Shown piece after piece: positions 1 through 11,886 of a stretch of DNA of 64,000 nt. The stretch spans positions 1,384,104-1,448,103 of the forward strand of contig JAJEKB010021263.1 in the NCBI GenBank assembly GCA_022393335.1. Reading direction: 5' to 3'. The notes beneath the pieces are model-generated. The model ran no database searches and was not told the origin of the DNA. It saw nothing but the letters and a program-made list of their open reading frames with translations. Within the stretch, counting starts at the first letter, position 1, and every line of letters begins with the position of its first letter. The translations under genes and the position numbers were made by a program. The stretch comes from Macrotrachela quadricornifera (taxonomy: Eukaryota; Rotifera; Eurotatoria; Philodinida; Philodinidae).

Positions 1-2180
1 TCCTTTAATACAAAATTGACAGTAATACTGAAATAACGGTCAACCTAGTCGAACATTAAAGTTTCAAAAACGCATGTATTCGCAAAAAATTTTTTAAAAT
101 ATCCGCTTACCTGCGCGATTTTGGAAGGCATTTAGAATATTCCCAATTTATTGCGTATAAATGTGGGTCAACGATACATGCATCTCAATGCATACCCCCA
201 ATATATGCATATGACTACAAAATTTTGCAGTTTTTCAATAGAACATGTTTGATCATGCAGGACTCTGATGTTTGCAGGTATTTGCATGTACTGATCTTTC
301 ATGTTCATGCAAGATATATAGCTAAAGTCAAAAATACTTGCACATCTTTTCCTACAGATATTACCTTATATAGATGTTCTCTTCGAATTTGTTTTTATTA
401 TGGTTGATCGATCACGAAGAGTACTATAAAACAGCATAATCTGACATTTCATTTGTTCATCTCTAGAAGAAATAGAAAGTAAAGATATTTTTTCCTTACA
501 GATAGTAAAATCATTTACAACAGAGATTTCAATATTTGCAACTTCTTCATCCAGAAGAACGATTAAGTTCACCAACTTATTTTGAGTTTATTTTCTCAAC
601 GTTATAGCTTTCAACTGATCGAAGGTTGCTATGAAGTGCACATCAAAAATATCAGATAAGTGTTGAAGTATTTATGATGTATTAATGTTAACGAATTGTT
701 TAATGACATGATTGATACGTTTTCAGTCATTTTTTGCATTAGAAACACCCTTGATGATGAAACTTTTCTAGAATAATATCGCTCTTTTCATCACTTTCAT
801 CTAACAGCAAAAAACTACATGGCTCTCAAGCAGATAAACTTAATAAAGTCATCAAAACTGCATCTTAACGGATCGTATGAAGTGAACCAAACACGCTAAC
901 CAAAGAAATATGGTTCATTTCATATAGAAAAAATAGATCAATCAAAACTGTGAGTCCATAGTTTACCAAAAAATTTGTTTTGATCTACTTTTCTTGTAAT
1001 AACAATAAATCGGTCGTCGGAAGAAAATCAAATGCGCTAGCCAAAGCCTCGTAAGTTTTTGCAGACTATCTAAGATTGGTACTTGGTGGTTCTAAGAGAC
1101 GATCCATGACAATATCGAACATTGATGAATAGGACCATACTCTTAAAAATTTTGATCTCTATTTTTTTTTCAGCGGAAATGAAAGAATATCATCAAAAAT
1201 CTCTAAATCCAAATTTCTAGGTCCTTCTAGCTTAACTTTGAAAAATTATGAAGCAAACAACGAAGGAGAGCCCACCATGTCTTTCGAAAAAAATTTTATC
1301 GTACTAAATTGACTTGGTCCGTATTGGATATTTTCTCTATCTTAGCTCGTCGCAATCTTTCCGAGTCATCGCGCATTTGAAAGAGCAAATTTCACTCTAC
1401 AATTGTAAAGAAATCCCAGACACAAAACTAGACTGGCTATACGAGGATTTTCGCGTTTTTTTTGTTCTTCTTTTCAGTGCAAGGCTACATTTCTTTACTA
1501 ATGTGAGCTGCCTCGGAAATTTTTTTATGGTTTTGTATGGAGCAAATAAAAGACTATCCAACGAGGTTCCCAGGAATTTAATAATATCAAGCGATAGCCC
1601 GTGAGAAATTCCATCTCCCGATATAAAAATGCCTTAGAATTATGAGCGAGTCCGTATAAGCCACGCCGATGAACACAGAAAACTAGCCCAATCGAAATTG
1701 CCAGATTATGCTCAATTAAAGATACGTTGTAGAGGTAAGATTTGTATGAATATTGGCGCAAGCCGCTTTAAAAAATATTGAATTCTCGATTTTCTATAAG
1801 TATTTTACGAAAAGCCCAGGAAAGGACTATTTCGATCGAGAGGTTTTGTTTTGGGTGTCAGTTTCAGGCTCTGTTTCTAGGAATTCAAAACTCGATATAA
1901 GTTCTGGGTTTTTAGGAATGGAACCCGAAACTGATACCCTTTGTTAGTGGATTTATCCCACTGTAGCTTGCTGTGCTCATTAAGTTTTATTTTGATTTTT
2001 AGGTAGCTGTAGTAAATGGAGAAGCCGAGCTTCTTGAATAAGTACAGGTAACGTATTCCCTATGAAATTTCATATTTAGCTTTTATGAGGTGAATAATTT
2101 CGTGTGATTGAAAGCGAGTGAAAATGAAGCCTTTATTCTTGACAACAAGCTGCTTTTACAAGGAAGAAAAAGAAAATGTT
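1..2180. other. Non-coding flank, no gene recognised
   Basis: I read both strands and found only short open stretches without recognisable motifs, splice-compatible neighbours or domain-like composition. The sequence is AT-rich and locally rich in the hexamer tgcatg between about 175 and 330. Confidence 0.5.
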
Positions 2181-2201
2181 ATTGCAAATAGAGAAAAGAA
2201 A

Positions 2202-2398
2202 AGGGAAAAAATGTGTCATAATTCTGTTTTGTGTGAGATAGAGAAAATCCCACACGAAAAGGAAGTAAGAACATATTTTCCCCATTTTTTTTTCTCTATT
2301 TGCATTACAGCATAACAGAACAAAGGAAACGGGGAAAATGTGTCATACTTCTTTTTGTATGTGATAAGAAAAAAAACACACGAAAAAATGACATAAGT
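2202..2398. repeat. Pair of ~65-bp direct repeats
   Basis: A unit containing gggaaaa-atgtgtcata, then a tgtg(t/a)gata stretch and a cacacgaaaa motif, occurs at about 2202-2270 and again at about 2333-2398 with moderate divergence. Between them, ttctctatttgcatt (about 2290) is the inverted complement of a segment at about 2182-2197, so a small hairpin is embedded. No coding role is visible. Confidence 0.6.
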
Positions 2399-2454
2399 AA
2401 AGTTGTCAACCGATTCTAGTACTTATCCCTAAAAAACACTGAATGACCGGCACT

Positions 2455-2672
2455 GAATCTCTAAAAGATTGTGCTGGGTAGGTAGTTTGATTCTGGATCG
2501 AATAGTCTTTAATTCAAGATTGATCACTGCTTAAAAAAATAAAAGTTTGACCTGAAATATTGCGTTTTTAAGGGATTCTGATCGGCGTTTCTACATAACA
2601 TTCACTCAATGATTTGTGCTCGACCTCTAGAAGGTTGTGCTGGGTGCAGAATTTAATTATGCATCGAATGAT
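2455..2672. repeat. Pair of ~45-bp direct repeats
   Basis: A motif of the form ctctanaaggttgtgctgggt followed by gcatcgaat or gatcgaat occurs at about 2455-2505 and again at about 2626-2672. The copies are diverged and separated by roughly 120 bp. They lie just outside the left arm of the foldback at 2704 and may belong to the same composite element. Confidence 0.55.
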
Positions 2673-2703
2673 ATTATGTTCAACTTGTCAGACTAAGTGT
2701 GGT

Positions 2704-3245
2704 CCTAATGAAGGAATACAACGAACTGATAAGTTGCTTTTTAAATACTATTAATGCCAATTTGTAGAGCTTGTTGAGTTATTAACTAATATAATAGTCA
2801 TTTGGGTCAATAGCCACATTTAAGAATAAATCTCTAATGTATAATTTTCAATGTCTGTGTCGGATTAAAGCTCACTAGAAGTGTGGCGCTAGTTGACCTT
2901 TGATTATCAGAAATTTACTACGAAACCTGGTGTTGGTCCGAATGATTATTGTATTGATTAATAACTCAGCAAGCTTTATAAATTGGCATCATCAAAATTT
3001 AAAAAGTGATCGATCAATCCTAAGCCTTCCCTTATAGAATCGAAAATCAAAGGTCAACTAGTACCACATTCCTAGTGATCTTTAACCCAGTACAGACACT
3101 AAAAACTATGTATTAGAGATTTATTCTTAAATGCGGCTGTTGACCCAAATAACTATTATATTAGTTTATAACTCAACAAGCTCTACAAATTGGTATTAAT
3201 AGTATTTAAAAAGCAATTTATCAGTTCGTTGTATTCCTTCGTTAG
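2704..3245. mobile_element. Foldback/MITE-like inverted repeat, ~205-bp arms
   Basis: Positions 2704-2910 are the near-perfect reverse complement of 3041-3245. The outer ends read ctaa(t/c)gaaggaatacaacg and the inner ends meet around gacctttgattatc. The ~130-bp spacer carries a third, more diverged copy of the distal arm segment in the right-arm orientation (about 2935-3030). There is no transposase, so it is a non-autonomous foldback element or MITE. Target-site duplications are not clear. Confidence 0.8.
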
Positions 3246-3250
3246 ATAAT

Positions 3251-4380
3251 CTTAACAAAACCTCCAAATCCCATTCTTAGATAATCCGCACAAGCCTCCA
3301 GATGGCATCCTCAGATAGTCTTCAAAAAATGGGTAAAATATGGATTATGGACTCTAGTTTGGTTCTCTTCATACGACCATTTTGATACATAACAGACAAT
3401 ACACTTTGATTTGAAAGATTATCTCATTCATAAACCTTTTTTTTGCCTTTATAGGTACATATTTCAGTCATTCGTTTGGATGTTTTGACTAACAACGATG
3501 TATTACACGGGCAGCTCTTATGGCTTTGTTTTAGCAAAATATTATCGTATAGATTTGCATCAAAGATTAGAAAACCCGAAGTTCTCTATGATGGCTATAC
3601 AGTATAACTATCGAAGAGTCATCCTAAAAAAATTACGCTTATCGTTACTTCGAACATATGAAAAAAAATTGTTCAAGTTTTTTTGACTACAGCTGTATGA
3701 CTCGCAAGGAAATGCTTAAATATAAGTTGTGTCTACCTGCAAGATGATCAGAGCTCTTCGGAATCTTGCATACTAATGGAAAAAAATTGTATTTCTCAGA
3801 ATTAATGATCTAAGGGCTCTACATTGACATGCAAAATTTGACTGTTTTATGATGCACATGCTGCGAAGTACAAGAAGTTTTTTTCATCGACGTGTATTTA
3901 TTTATTTATTGTAAATATGGGATCGCTCTTTTATAATCACACTATATTTGCTTAAAACTTGTGATGACTAATTGGTAAAGAAGCTCACCTTATCAAACAA
4001 AGTATAGATTTGAGAATCCCATCTTTGGAAAAAATCTTATGCGTATTCCATGCATGTGCAGGTACCGATACTATTGCGTCTACACACATTTCTTAAGCTT
4101 TCACGTTTGACTCAATAGAATTCTTCGTTAATATTGATGGATTGAATTTGTGAATTATATGCACAAATAATTCATCGGATAGATATATTAGTGGTAAAAC
4201 TAAAGCTATTTTTGTTGTTCAATGTTATTTTTTTTTTGAATTGTAATGAAATTATGCTTTTTCATTGTGTACAAATATAAACAAATGAATAAAAAAATAA
4301 TTGTTAAATCTATCTTTTAACTGGTTTTAATATATAAATAAATAAAAATATTATTGGCGCTCAGCATAAATATGATAAAA
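3251..4380. other. Intergenic, no gene recognised
   Basis: AT-rich sequence upstream of the hnRNP U-like gene. I see no supported exon. The last ~150 bp before 4381 are extremely AT-rich and would hold the 5'UTR and promoter of the gene that follows; no TATA box can be called with confidence. Confidence 0.4.
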
Positions 4381-6553
4381 ATGTCTTTTAAGTAAGCATT
4401 TCATGTTTTTTTTCTTAAATAATATTACCGTAATTTTTTCAGTAATGAACGTCGACAATCTTCATTAGATAATGAATATGGCAACAAGAAAATAAATTGT
4501 GAAGATGATCATTGGCATCTATTCCATAATGATGTGTTATTAGATACATATAATTGTGATTTAACAATGATTGTTAAACATGATGGTCTTCGTGGAGAAT
4601 CAATGGTTGAAAATGGTTTATGTTCGCTATGGTCAGGAATTCGAGCAACATATGGAATAAATCATGGACGAGTAGCTTTTCAAATAAAAGTATTCAATTG
4701 AATAATAAAGAGATGTCGATGAATTTATTCTCATCTAGATTCTTCGTTATATACATTCTTCAAATTTATTACATAATGAAATTCCTTACGGAATTCGAGT
4801 TGGTTGGTCAACCAATGAGAGTAAACTACGTCTTGGTATATTCTTTCTATGAATGATTTATTTTTTTTAAATATTGATTATTCATAGGTAATGAATTATT
4901 ATCTTGTGGATATGAAGAAACAGGAAAACTCTGGATAAAAAATCAATTTGAATGGTACGGTGAACGATATTCAATTGGTGATACAATAACATGTTATGCA
5001 GTAAATATTTTCTTTGAAATTGAATCATCATTTAAATATTCTTTTTTAATTATTTAAAAAAAACAAAAGGATTTTGAAAGTGAACCTGGCAATGTTTTAT
5101 TATCATTTTCAAAAAATGATTTAAATTTTAAATTAGCATATCGAATTAATTATGAAGATTTATATTCACGTCCACTTTTTCCTCATATATTTATTAAAAA
5201 TATATCATTTCAAATTAATTTTGGTCAATTAAATACAGTTGAAAAATTCATTTTCATTTATTTTATCAATGTAAAAGAAAAAAATACCTTTTTTTTCTTT
5301 CTTTAGAAATTTTCTCTTCGACCAGGTTTTCATTTTTTAAATGATTATCATAAAGACGATCGAATTCACGGTACATTAAAACCATCAAGTAAACAAGAAT
5401 GCGAAGTAGTAGATAATTATTTTCTTTTTAATTATTTTATTATATAAATATATATAGGTAATTATGATGGTAGGTTTACCAGGAGCTGGAAAATCATTTT
5501 GGGTCGAACGACATTGTGCAATTAATACAGAAAAAAAATATGTTATACTTAGTACAAATAATATTATTAATCAAATGAATGTAAAGATTAAATGATTGAC
5601 ATTTAAAAAAAAAAAAAGAAAGTTTATTTTGTCTGTATAGATTGAAAATTGTCATATTAATGATGAAATGATTGATCGAGCAACACAATGTCTTAAAATA
5701 ATATTTGATTTAGCTGTATGTCAAAAACGAAATTTTATTATTGATCAGGTTTCATTTTTATTTGTATCGGAGTTTTTTGATTTTTGTATATAAAATTTAG
5801 ACAAATGTAAATGGAAATTCTCGTCGTCGGAAAATGTCTTTATTTGATGGATTCTATCGACGAGCTGTGGTTGTTATTTCTGATGATAAAGAATATCAAC
5901 GACGAAGATATAAACAACAAATCGAACAAAGCAAATTTACTCCTGATTCATATATTAATTATATGAAAGGTTAATATTATACATATATATATATATATAT
6001 GAAACATAAAGAAAATACTAATTTTTCTTTTAGCTAAATTTGATTTACCTGAAGTAGCTGATGGTATGAAATTTGATATAAAAATTTTCATATGAATATG
6101 AATTATTCATAGTATTTGATGATGTTGAATATGCTGAATTAGCTTTTCGTGATGCTTATGATCTTGTTATGTATTATCGTTATGAAAGTCAAATTATAGA
6201 AGAAACATTAAGAAAAAATAATAAACGAAAGAGAAAAAATGAACAATCGTTTTATTTTAAAAAAAATCATCAAAAATCAAATAAATTAAAGTTAAATTAA
6301 GCATGAATATATGAAGATTGAATTAAAATGTTTTATTTTAGTTATAATGATCGATATAGAAATAATATTGATTTATCAACTAATCGTTATTATTATTCAT
6401 CAATCTCTCGTTCTAAACAAGATCATCATCATTATCCATTGACATCATCATTTACTCGACATTTTAAACCTAATGGTATTTTACATTACTTTATTTAGTA
6501 TAAATCAGTTTATTTTTTCTGCTTTGTTATTTTTAGGACATCGATCGAAATGA
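4381..6553 (+). CDS. hnRNP U-like protein: SPRY domain plus P-loop kinase-like domain
   Basis: Thirteen exons: 4381-4391, 4443-4689, 4739-4835, 4888-5000, 5070-5237, 5307-5405, 5458-5580, 5641-5748, 5801-5969, 6034-6063, 6113-6290, 6342-6475 and 6537-6553. They total 1,494 nt (497 aa) with all phases consistent, which supports the model. Residues ~30-200 form the SPRY domain (MVENGLCSLWSG, YGIRVGWS, SCGYEETGK). Residues 251-258 are a Walker A motif, GLPGAGKS, followed by the polynucleotide-kinase-like domain (NFIIDQTNVN, RRRKMSLFDGF). The C-terminus is a basic, Tyr/Arg/Ser-rich tail ending HRSK, in place of the RGG tail of vertebrate hnRNP U. In the family, the protein binds RNA and chromatin-associated transcripts in the nucleus. 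I see no N-terminal SAP domain; the start MSFNNERR leaves little room for one. Exon 1 is only 11 nt and the intron at 4690-4738 has stops in every frame. Confidence 0.88.
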
Positions 6554-7007
6554 TTAAAACATCTATTAAGATTTTTATTTTTAATTAAACTTCGACTTTT
6601 TTTTTCGTAATGTCTCTCGTCAAAAGAAAATATGCTGTGGGATTCAACATTGAATAATATCTTGCTGAATTTTTTTTTTGAGTTTTGCATAGAACTTGCT
6701 CAGTTCGCAGTGTCCTATATATCAAGTTATATTAAAGAGTAAGTTCAGATTAAAACGTGTCATATATCGAACTTGTTATTGAGCTAAACATGTACTAATA
6801 ACAAAATTCTTTATTTTTACATTATAACATTTATTTTATCATTCATGAATGTTATTCGATATAATAAATAGATTTTTAGTTCTATCATAAATATCTTCAT
6901 TTTTCGAGTAGTCAACTTAGAAGCGTATATTAACAATTAATTTTCATATTTATTCAAAAAAAAAAACTATATTTCAAATCAAAATATCTGTTTAAAAAAA
7001 ATCAATT
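6554..7007. other. Short intergenic between convergent genes
   Basis: It separates the 3' ends of the + strand hnRNP U-like gene and the - strand F-box gene. It is AT-rich with no supported exon; polyadenylation signals for both genes are expected here. Confidence 0.5.
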
Positions 7008-8835
7008 CTACCACCATAAATACAATTTTCTATTAATAACTTTAAGAATATAATTATGAAGAAGTTTTTTTGATTTAATCACAGTTTGCAATGTTGTCAT
7101 CATATCATGACGTTGTTTTGAAATACACAATGAAGATAAATAACGAGTATTATTGTTAGATTTTGATAATAAAAATCGAGCTATTGGTTGTAAATCTTCT
7201 TTAAATAAATTAATAGTAAGATATTCCATTCGAGGAAAAATAGTAGTTAGTAATTGAATTTTTTCTAATGTGATTTCTTTACTTATTATTACCTTTGTTA
7301 TAGTATTCATATTAGATACCAATTTTGATAATTCATTTTGTTGAATTGAAATAGAATCAGTTCGATAAAGTAATATAGATTCAAGTTTCAATACATGAAC
7401 ATTAGGTGTAAATTGTAAAAGTTCAATTAATTGTTCAAAAGAAAAACGATGACATTCAATAGTTAATTTAGTCAATTGTTTCAATGGAAGACAACGGTTC
7501 AAATCAATGACAATTGAATCACGAGTTACTTCAAATGTTTCACAGAATGTAAGTTTAGTAATATCTGGAAAATTATCCATAGATTTTTTTATCATATCTG
7601 TACTATGAATACAAATATGATGAATTGGATCTTCATTAATATCAAAACGAGATGACCAGATATTTTCGATTAGTTCATCATGTAATACATAATTTTTTCT
7701 TCTGAAAATCAATAGATGATAAATATACTTTAAAAAAAAATTTTTTTTTTGTTTTTACTTATATGGATTTCTTGAATAGAAGACAGCAGCATTCGACCAT
7801 GTTATCTTATGATAATGATGATCAAAAAACCATTGATGTTGTATCCAAAATGTTGAATTAAATTTATTGATAAGAGTTTCAAATACTTGAAAATCAGAGT
7901 AAGAACGCAATCCACGATATGAAAGTTGAAAATCAAAGATACGTAGATTTAACATATGAGTTGAAATTAATTGTTCCCATCGATCAGCATTTAAATATTG
8001 TGCATTATTACCATAAAGACCAACATATTGTATTGTAATAGTTAAAACTTGAATTTGACTAAAATAATTTGTTACTAAGATTTCAAAATCATCAAAATTG
8101 ACACTATGTAATTTAGAGTTAAGAGAAACATTTGTTAAATAATTTAAGCTTATCGAACTTTTTTCGATTCGATTGAGTTTAGATTCCTTTAGATTACCAA
8201 TCGATAAACGACGTAGTTGTGGAACATAAGACAATAAAATAGGAAGTTCATCAATTGAAATTTCATGATTAATAATCAGATGTTCGATCGTACTAAATTC
8301 ATTTGTAGCAATAGGTAATGATTTTGGACATTGTAATAATTCAATGAATAATTGACAGTATTTTAATGTAGATAAACGAAATATTTTATAATAAATATCC
8401 TTATGATTTTTAATAGTATCAATTGATATGATAGTCAATGAAGATAAAACAGGTAAAGATGATAAATGATTTACAATTTGTTCAATAGAATTTGATTCAA
8501 TATTATTTAAAATAAGTGTTGTAAGTTGAGTTAAATTTTTCAATATTGGCAGTAGTAATAAATATGGATCAATACATGGATTTGATAATCGAAATAATTC
8601 AATTCGATAAGCATATGGTTTTATAATATGTGTTATATAATGTTGTAATTTAGATTTTGATATAGATGAAATATTGATTTTAATTGGAAGATTTGAATTA
8701 CAAAAAAGATTTTGAAATCGTTGATTGAGATCATAAAAAGCTTGAAATGCATGATGATAATTAAGAAATTCAAATATTTCATAAATAAGTTCATTTGAAA
8801 GATTTTCAATAGTAGTTATATTTTCTTTTAATGAA
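7008..8835 (-). CDS. F-box / leucine-rich-type protein (copy 1), 5' end unresolved
   Basis: Two exons are clear on the minus strand, 8835-7759 and 7701-7008, joined in phase across a 57-bp intron, giving 589 aa plus a missing N-terminus. The exon begins after a strong acceptor (cttttttag) with a phase that requires an upstream exon I could not place. The first ~45 residues are an F-box (ENLSNELIYEIFEFLNYHHA, then FYDLNQRFQNLF). The rest is Leu/Ile-rich with irregular repeats of the type LTTLILNNIESNSIEQIV and LRRLSIGNL, as in F-box/LRR proteins that choose substrates for SCF ubiquitin ligases. The gene at 17549-19432 is a clear paralogue with the same exon order and the same ending style (...NYxxKxIxxxxYLxW). 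Substrate unknown. Confidence 0.75.
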
Positions 8836-9717
8836 CTAAAAAAGAAGAGAAAAAAAGATTTAATAAAACAAAGAAATATTTATGTAATAAACAAACCATT
8901 TTGTTTCGTTTGCTGTTACTAAAAAACAATAAAAAATATGTTCATTAAAAAAAAAATCCGGATATCATTTTTACCGTCAGTCTTTTTCCTTTTATTATCA
9001 TGAATAATATTATTTCGTCGTCTTTTGATTTGTTTCATGGAAAGATCAGATAATTCATCAAATCTGTTATAATAAATAGCTTATTGATGAATAAGTTTGA
9101 ATAAAGACTATACGTATACTTTGTATAACACGCCATTTTTTTCCAACATGGATGTGCAGAACACGCAAGAAAGAAAAATATTTATTTGAAATGATCACAG
9201 AAAGAGAAGAAATTTGTATGATATGAATCATCTTGCAAGAACGTTATCGAAATAAATCATGTTTTTTTATCGTTGACTTTTACTTTCGTCATTTTATATT
9301 CATTTAACACAAATTGATTGATTTAGTTTGACGTTACAGTCATATTATAACTACACAAGTTTTCTGGATTCTCTGCAATGCGTATTCGATGAATATAAAT
9401 TTATCTTTATACACATTTTTATTAGACACAAAATTTACTAATTTAACTTAGATTGTCACGTTATTCACATACAGAATGTTCATAAAGTGATGTCCAATTA
9501 ATTTTTCGTTTATTTTTACGATTTGATTTAACTGACAGGCATATACACTAAGTTGTTTTTCTATACGAACAAATTTTTGAAGTATTGTTCTTAGATATCA
9601 TCGTTTAGAGAAATACAAAAAACAGACTTTTCTATTACCAGAAAAACAGAGGATATATCAGTCTGAATGGGCACACTTTGTATTTCAGTTTTCATTAGCT
9701 TAATATGTTGTATTTAA
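8836..9717. other. Intergenic, no gene recognised
   Basis: It lies upstream of the first F-box gene, so its promoter and missing first exon should be within the first few hundred bases. No reading frame here has recognisable content. Confidence 0.4.
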
Positions 9718-10172
9718 AAAACAAAATATACTACAAAATGTATCATGAAAAGCTCTACAGTCTACAAAATAAAGGTTATTTTAATTGTGTATCTTTTGTT
9801 CTAAAAAAAAGCAAAATCTTGTGTAAACAATTTTTGATGCTACGAAAAATATTCTTTTTTCGACATGAATGACAAAGTTCTTTTTCTAATTTAAATAGAC
9901 TGTTGTTTGTAAATTGTAGAGTTTTACACACTGCATCTTGTAGATTGTAGAGCTTTTCATAATGTACCCTGTAGTATATTTTGTTTTTTTTATGAAGACA
10001 TATTCGCCGATAAAAAGATGAGATAAGAAAAAATAATCTTTTCGCAGCGTCGACATTTGATCGCTCAACATTTTGACCATTTTGAAAACAAAAGATGCAA
10101 CTATCAAATAAATGATCTTATGTAAATTGCAGTTCTTAAACGCTGCATCTTGTGGTATATTTTGTTTGTTGA
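9718..10172. repeat. Dispersed copies of a ~60-bp repeat unit
   Basis: A unit of the form ttgtagagctttacacgctgca(t/c)... followed by gtggtatattttgttt occurs here at about 9718-9774 (inverted), 9896-9990 (two partial copies) and 10115-10172. It recurs at 10925-10975 (inverted), 11108-11170 and 11325-11382 in the neighbouring foldback. The block 9976-10170 is also a diverged direct copy of 11150-11345, so a fragment of the adjacent element seems to have been duplicated. Confidence 0.65.
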
Positions 10173-10654
10173 AAATAGTGTTTTAGGTGGTGGAAAATGA
10201 CATAGAAAAAGATAATGTTCTTTTTTCGAGAGAGAGAGTGGATATAAGGAAGCTAACCTGAATAAAGTTCACGATTACAACTATGCTCGCAAATTACAAC
10301 TGTAACTGATAGTTATAACTGCAGTTCATATTTATATCCATTTGAAATTTTATGGCTTGTCTGCGTAACGTTCAACCAGAGTGATTAAAGTAGAATCTGA
10401 TTATTTTCAAAACTAGTTGTATCATCGTGTAAAGCACACTTTATTCCGTCTGAAAATATGGTTTATTTAATTTTTTTTTTCTTTGAAGGAGAGGAAAATC
10501 ACACGAGAAAAAAGATAAGTGCGCTTCTGGTAATTTATCTTTATTTTGATATTACTGGCAAAATATTTTATAAACATGGAAGAGCAAATTAGAAACTGAA
10601 GTTCTATATTCATGTTCAATCTATGAAGTTTGACCTTTCATCTAATATATACAT

Positions 10655-11622
10655 AGGGTTTTTCAAAAGTAGTGGCGAAGGTACCTTTTTTCTTATAGAA
10701 AGCATGAAAAAATTTTCTTTTTTTACCAAAAGATAGAGCGTCTTTTACTCTATTTTTCCATGCTATTTGATCGCTATTTAACTAATGTTATAATAATCTA
10801 ATTCCCATAAAAACTGTTTTTGATGAAAATCTGCTGGTAACACAATAGATCATTATTGATGGGACGAAAAAAATGGAACAACTTACATCTCGTTTTACTA
10901 TCAGCTAATATGATGTATTAACAAACCGAGTATACCAGAAGACGCAGTGTGAAAAGCTCTACAATTCATACAGGGCTAGATATTTTATAAATGCACTTCT
11001 TTGTTTTGAAAATGGGCGAAACTCTGAACGGCCAGATCTGAACGTTTCGAAAAAGAGATGGTTTTTCTTGTAAAAGACGAATTCGTTCTCTCTTATCTAA
11101 TCTTCCCATGATTGTTCTTTGTAACTTGCAGAGCTTTACACGCTGCATTGTGTGGTGTATTTTGTTTTTGTAAAGAAATATATGAAGTAATAAAAAGATG
11201 AGATAGGAAGGAACGAATTCGTTTTTTACCGAAAAAACATCTCATTTTCGCAACCTTCAAGTCTAGCCGCTCAGAGTTTCGCTCATTTTCAAAACAAAAA
11301 AGTGCATTTATAAAATAACTGATCCTTTATAAATTGTAGAGCTTTTCTCGCTGTACCTTCTGATATATTTGGTTTTTACAATGCAACTTAATAAGTAATT
11401 ACGAAGTGAAATACAAAAGTGTCCTACCGTGATGATATACTGCTACCAGCAAGTTTTCAACAAAATAGTTCTTATGAGAATTTTATTATCATAACATTAG
11501 TTAAATAGCGATCAAATAACATGAAAAGATGGAGCAAAAGACACTGTTGTTTGGTAAAAAAGAAAATTTTTTCAAGCTTTCTATAAGAAAAAAAGTGCCT
11601 CCGCCACAACTTTTGGATAATC
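10655..11622. mobile_element. ~1-kb nested foldback element
   Basis: Outer arms 10655-10842 and 11438-11622 are inverted copies, similar along their length; shared blocks include cttatagaaagc and gatcgctatttaactaatgttat. Inside lies a second inverted pair at about 10965-11105 and 11195-11340, with shared blocks such as cattttcaaaacaaa, gcgaaactctga and gaacgaattcg. The element is therefore a palindrome within a palindrome. It encodes no protein I can recognise. Likely a non-autonomous foldback transposon; insertion boundaries are approximate. Confidence 0.75.
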
Positions 11623-11886
11623 CTAAGTATAAAATAAAATAACCGTAAATTAAGAAAAACAAAGTAAATAATGAGCGAATATGAATAAGCAAATAAAAAC
11701 AATTAGAAAATTTTTATTCGAATTTCAAATATAAATAGGAAAAATCATTTCTTTGAAAATCAGTTGTTCCGATAGCAACTACCATTCATTAGATATTATT
11801 CACTTAACATACTTTGTATTAAGATATATCAGTTCCACATTTTCATCCGAAAGAGGGCAGGCTAATAAGCTTTTTTTGATAAGTAC

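Noticed and set aside
1314..1604. 96-codon open frame on the plus strand
   Set aside because: No motif, no splice partners and residue composition typical of translated AT-rich non-coding DNA.
4690..4738. Apparent double frameshift in the SPRY exon of the hnRNP U-like gene
   Set aside because: A 49-bp GT-AG intron removes it exactly, and the whole 13-exon frame then closes at 1,494 nt.
11472..11702. Hydrophobic minus-strand open frame resembling a small membrane protein
   Set aside because: It lies in the right arm of the foldback element; Phe/Leu richness follows from A/T runs.
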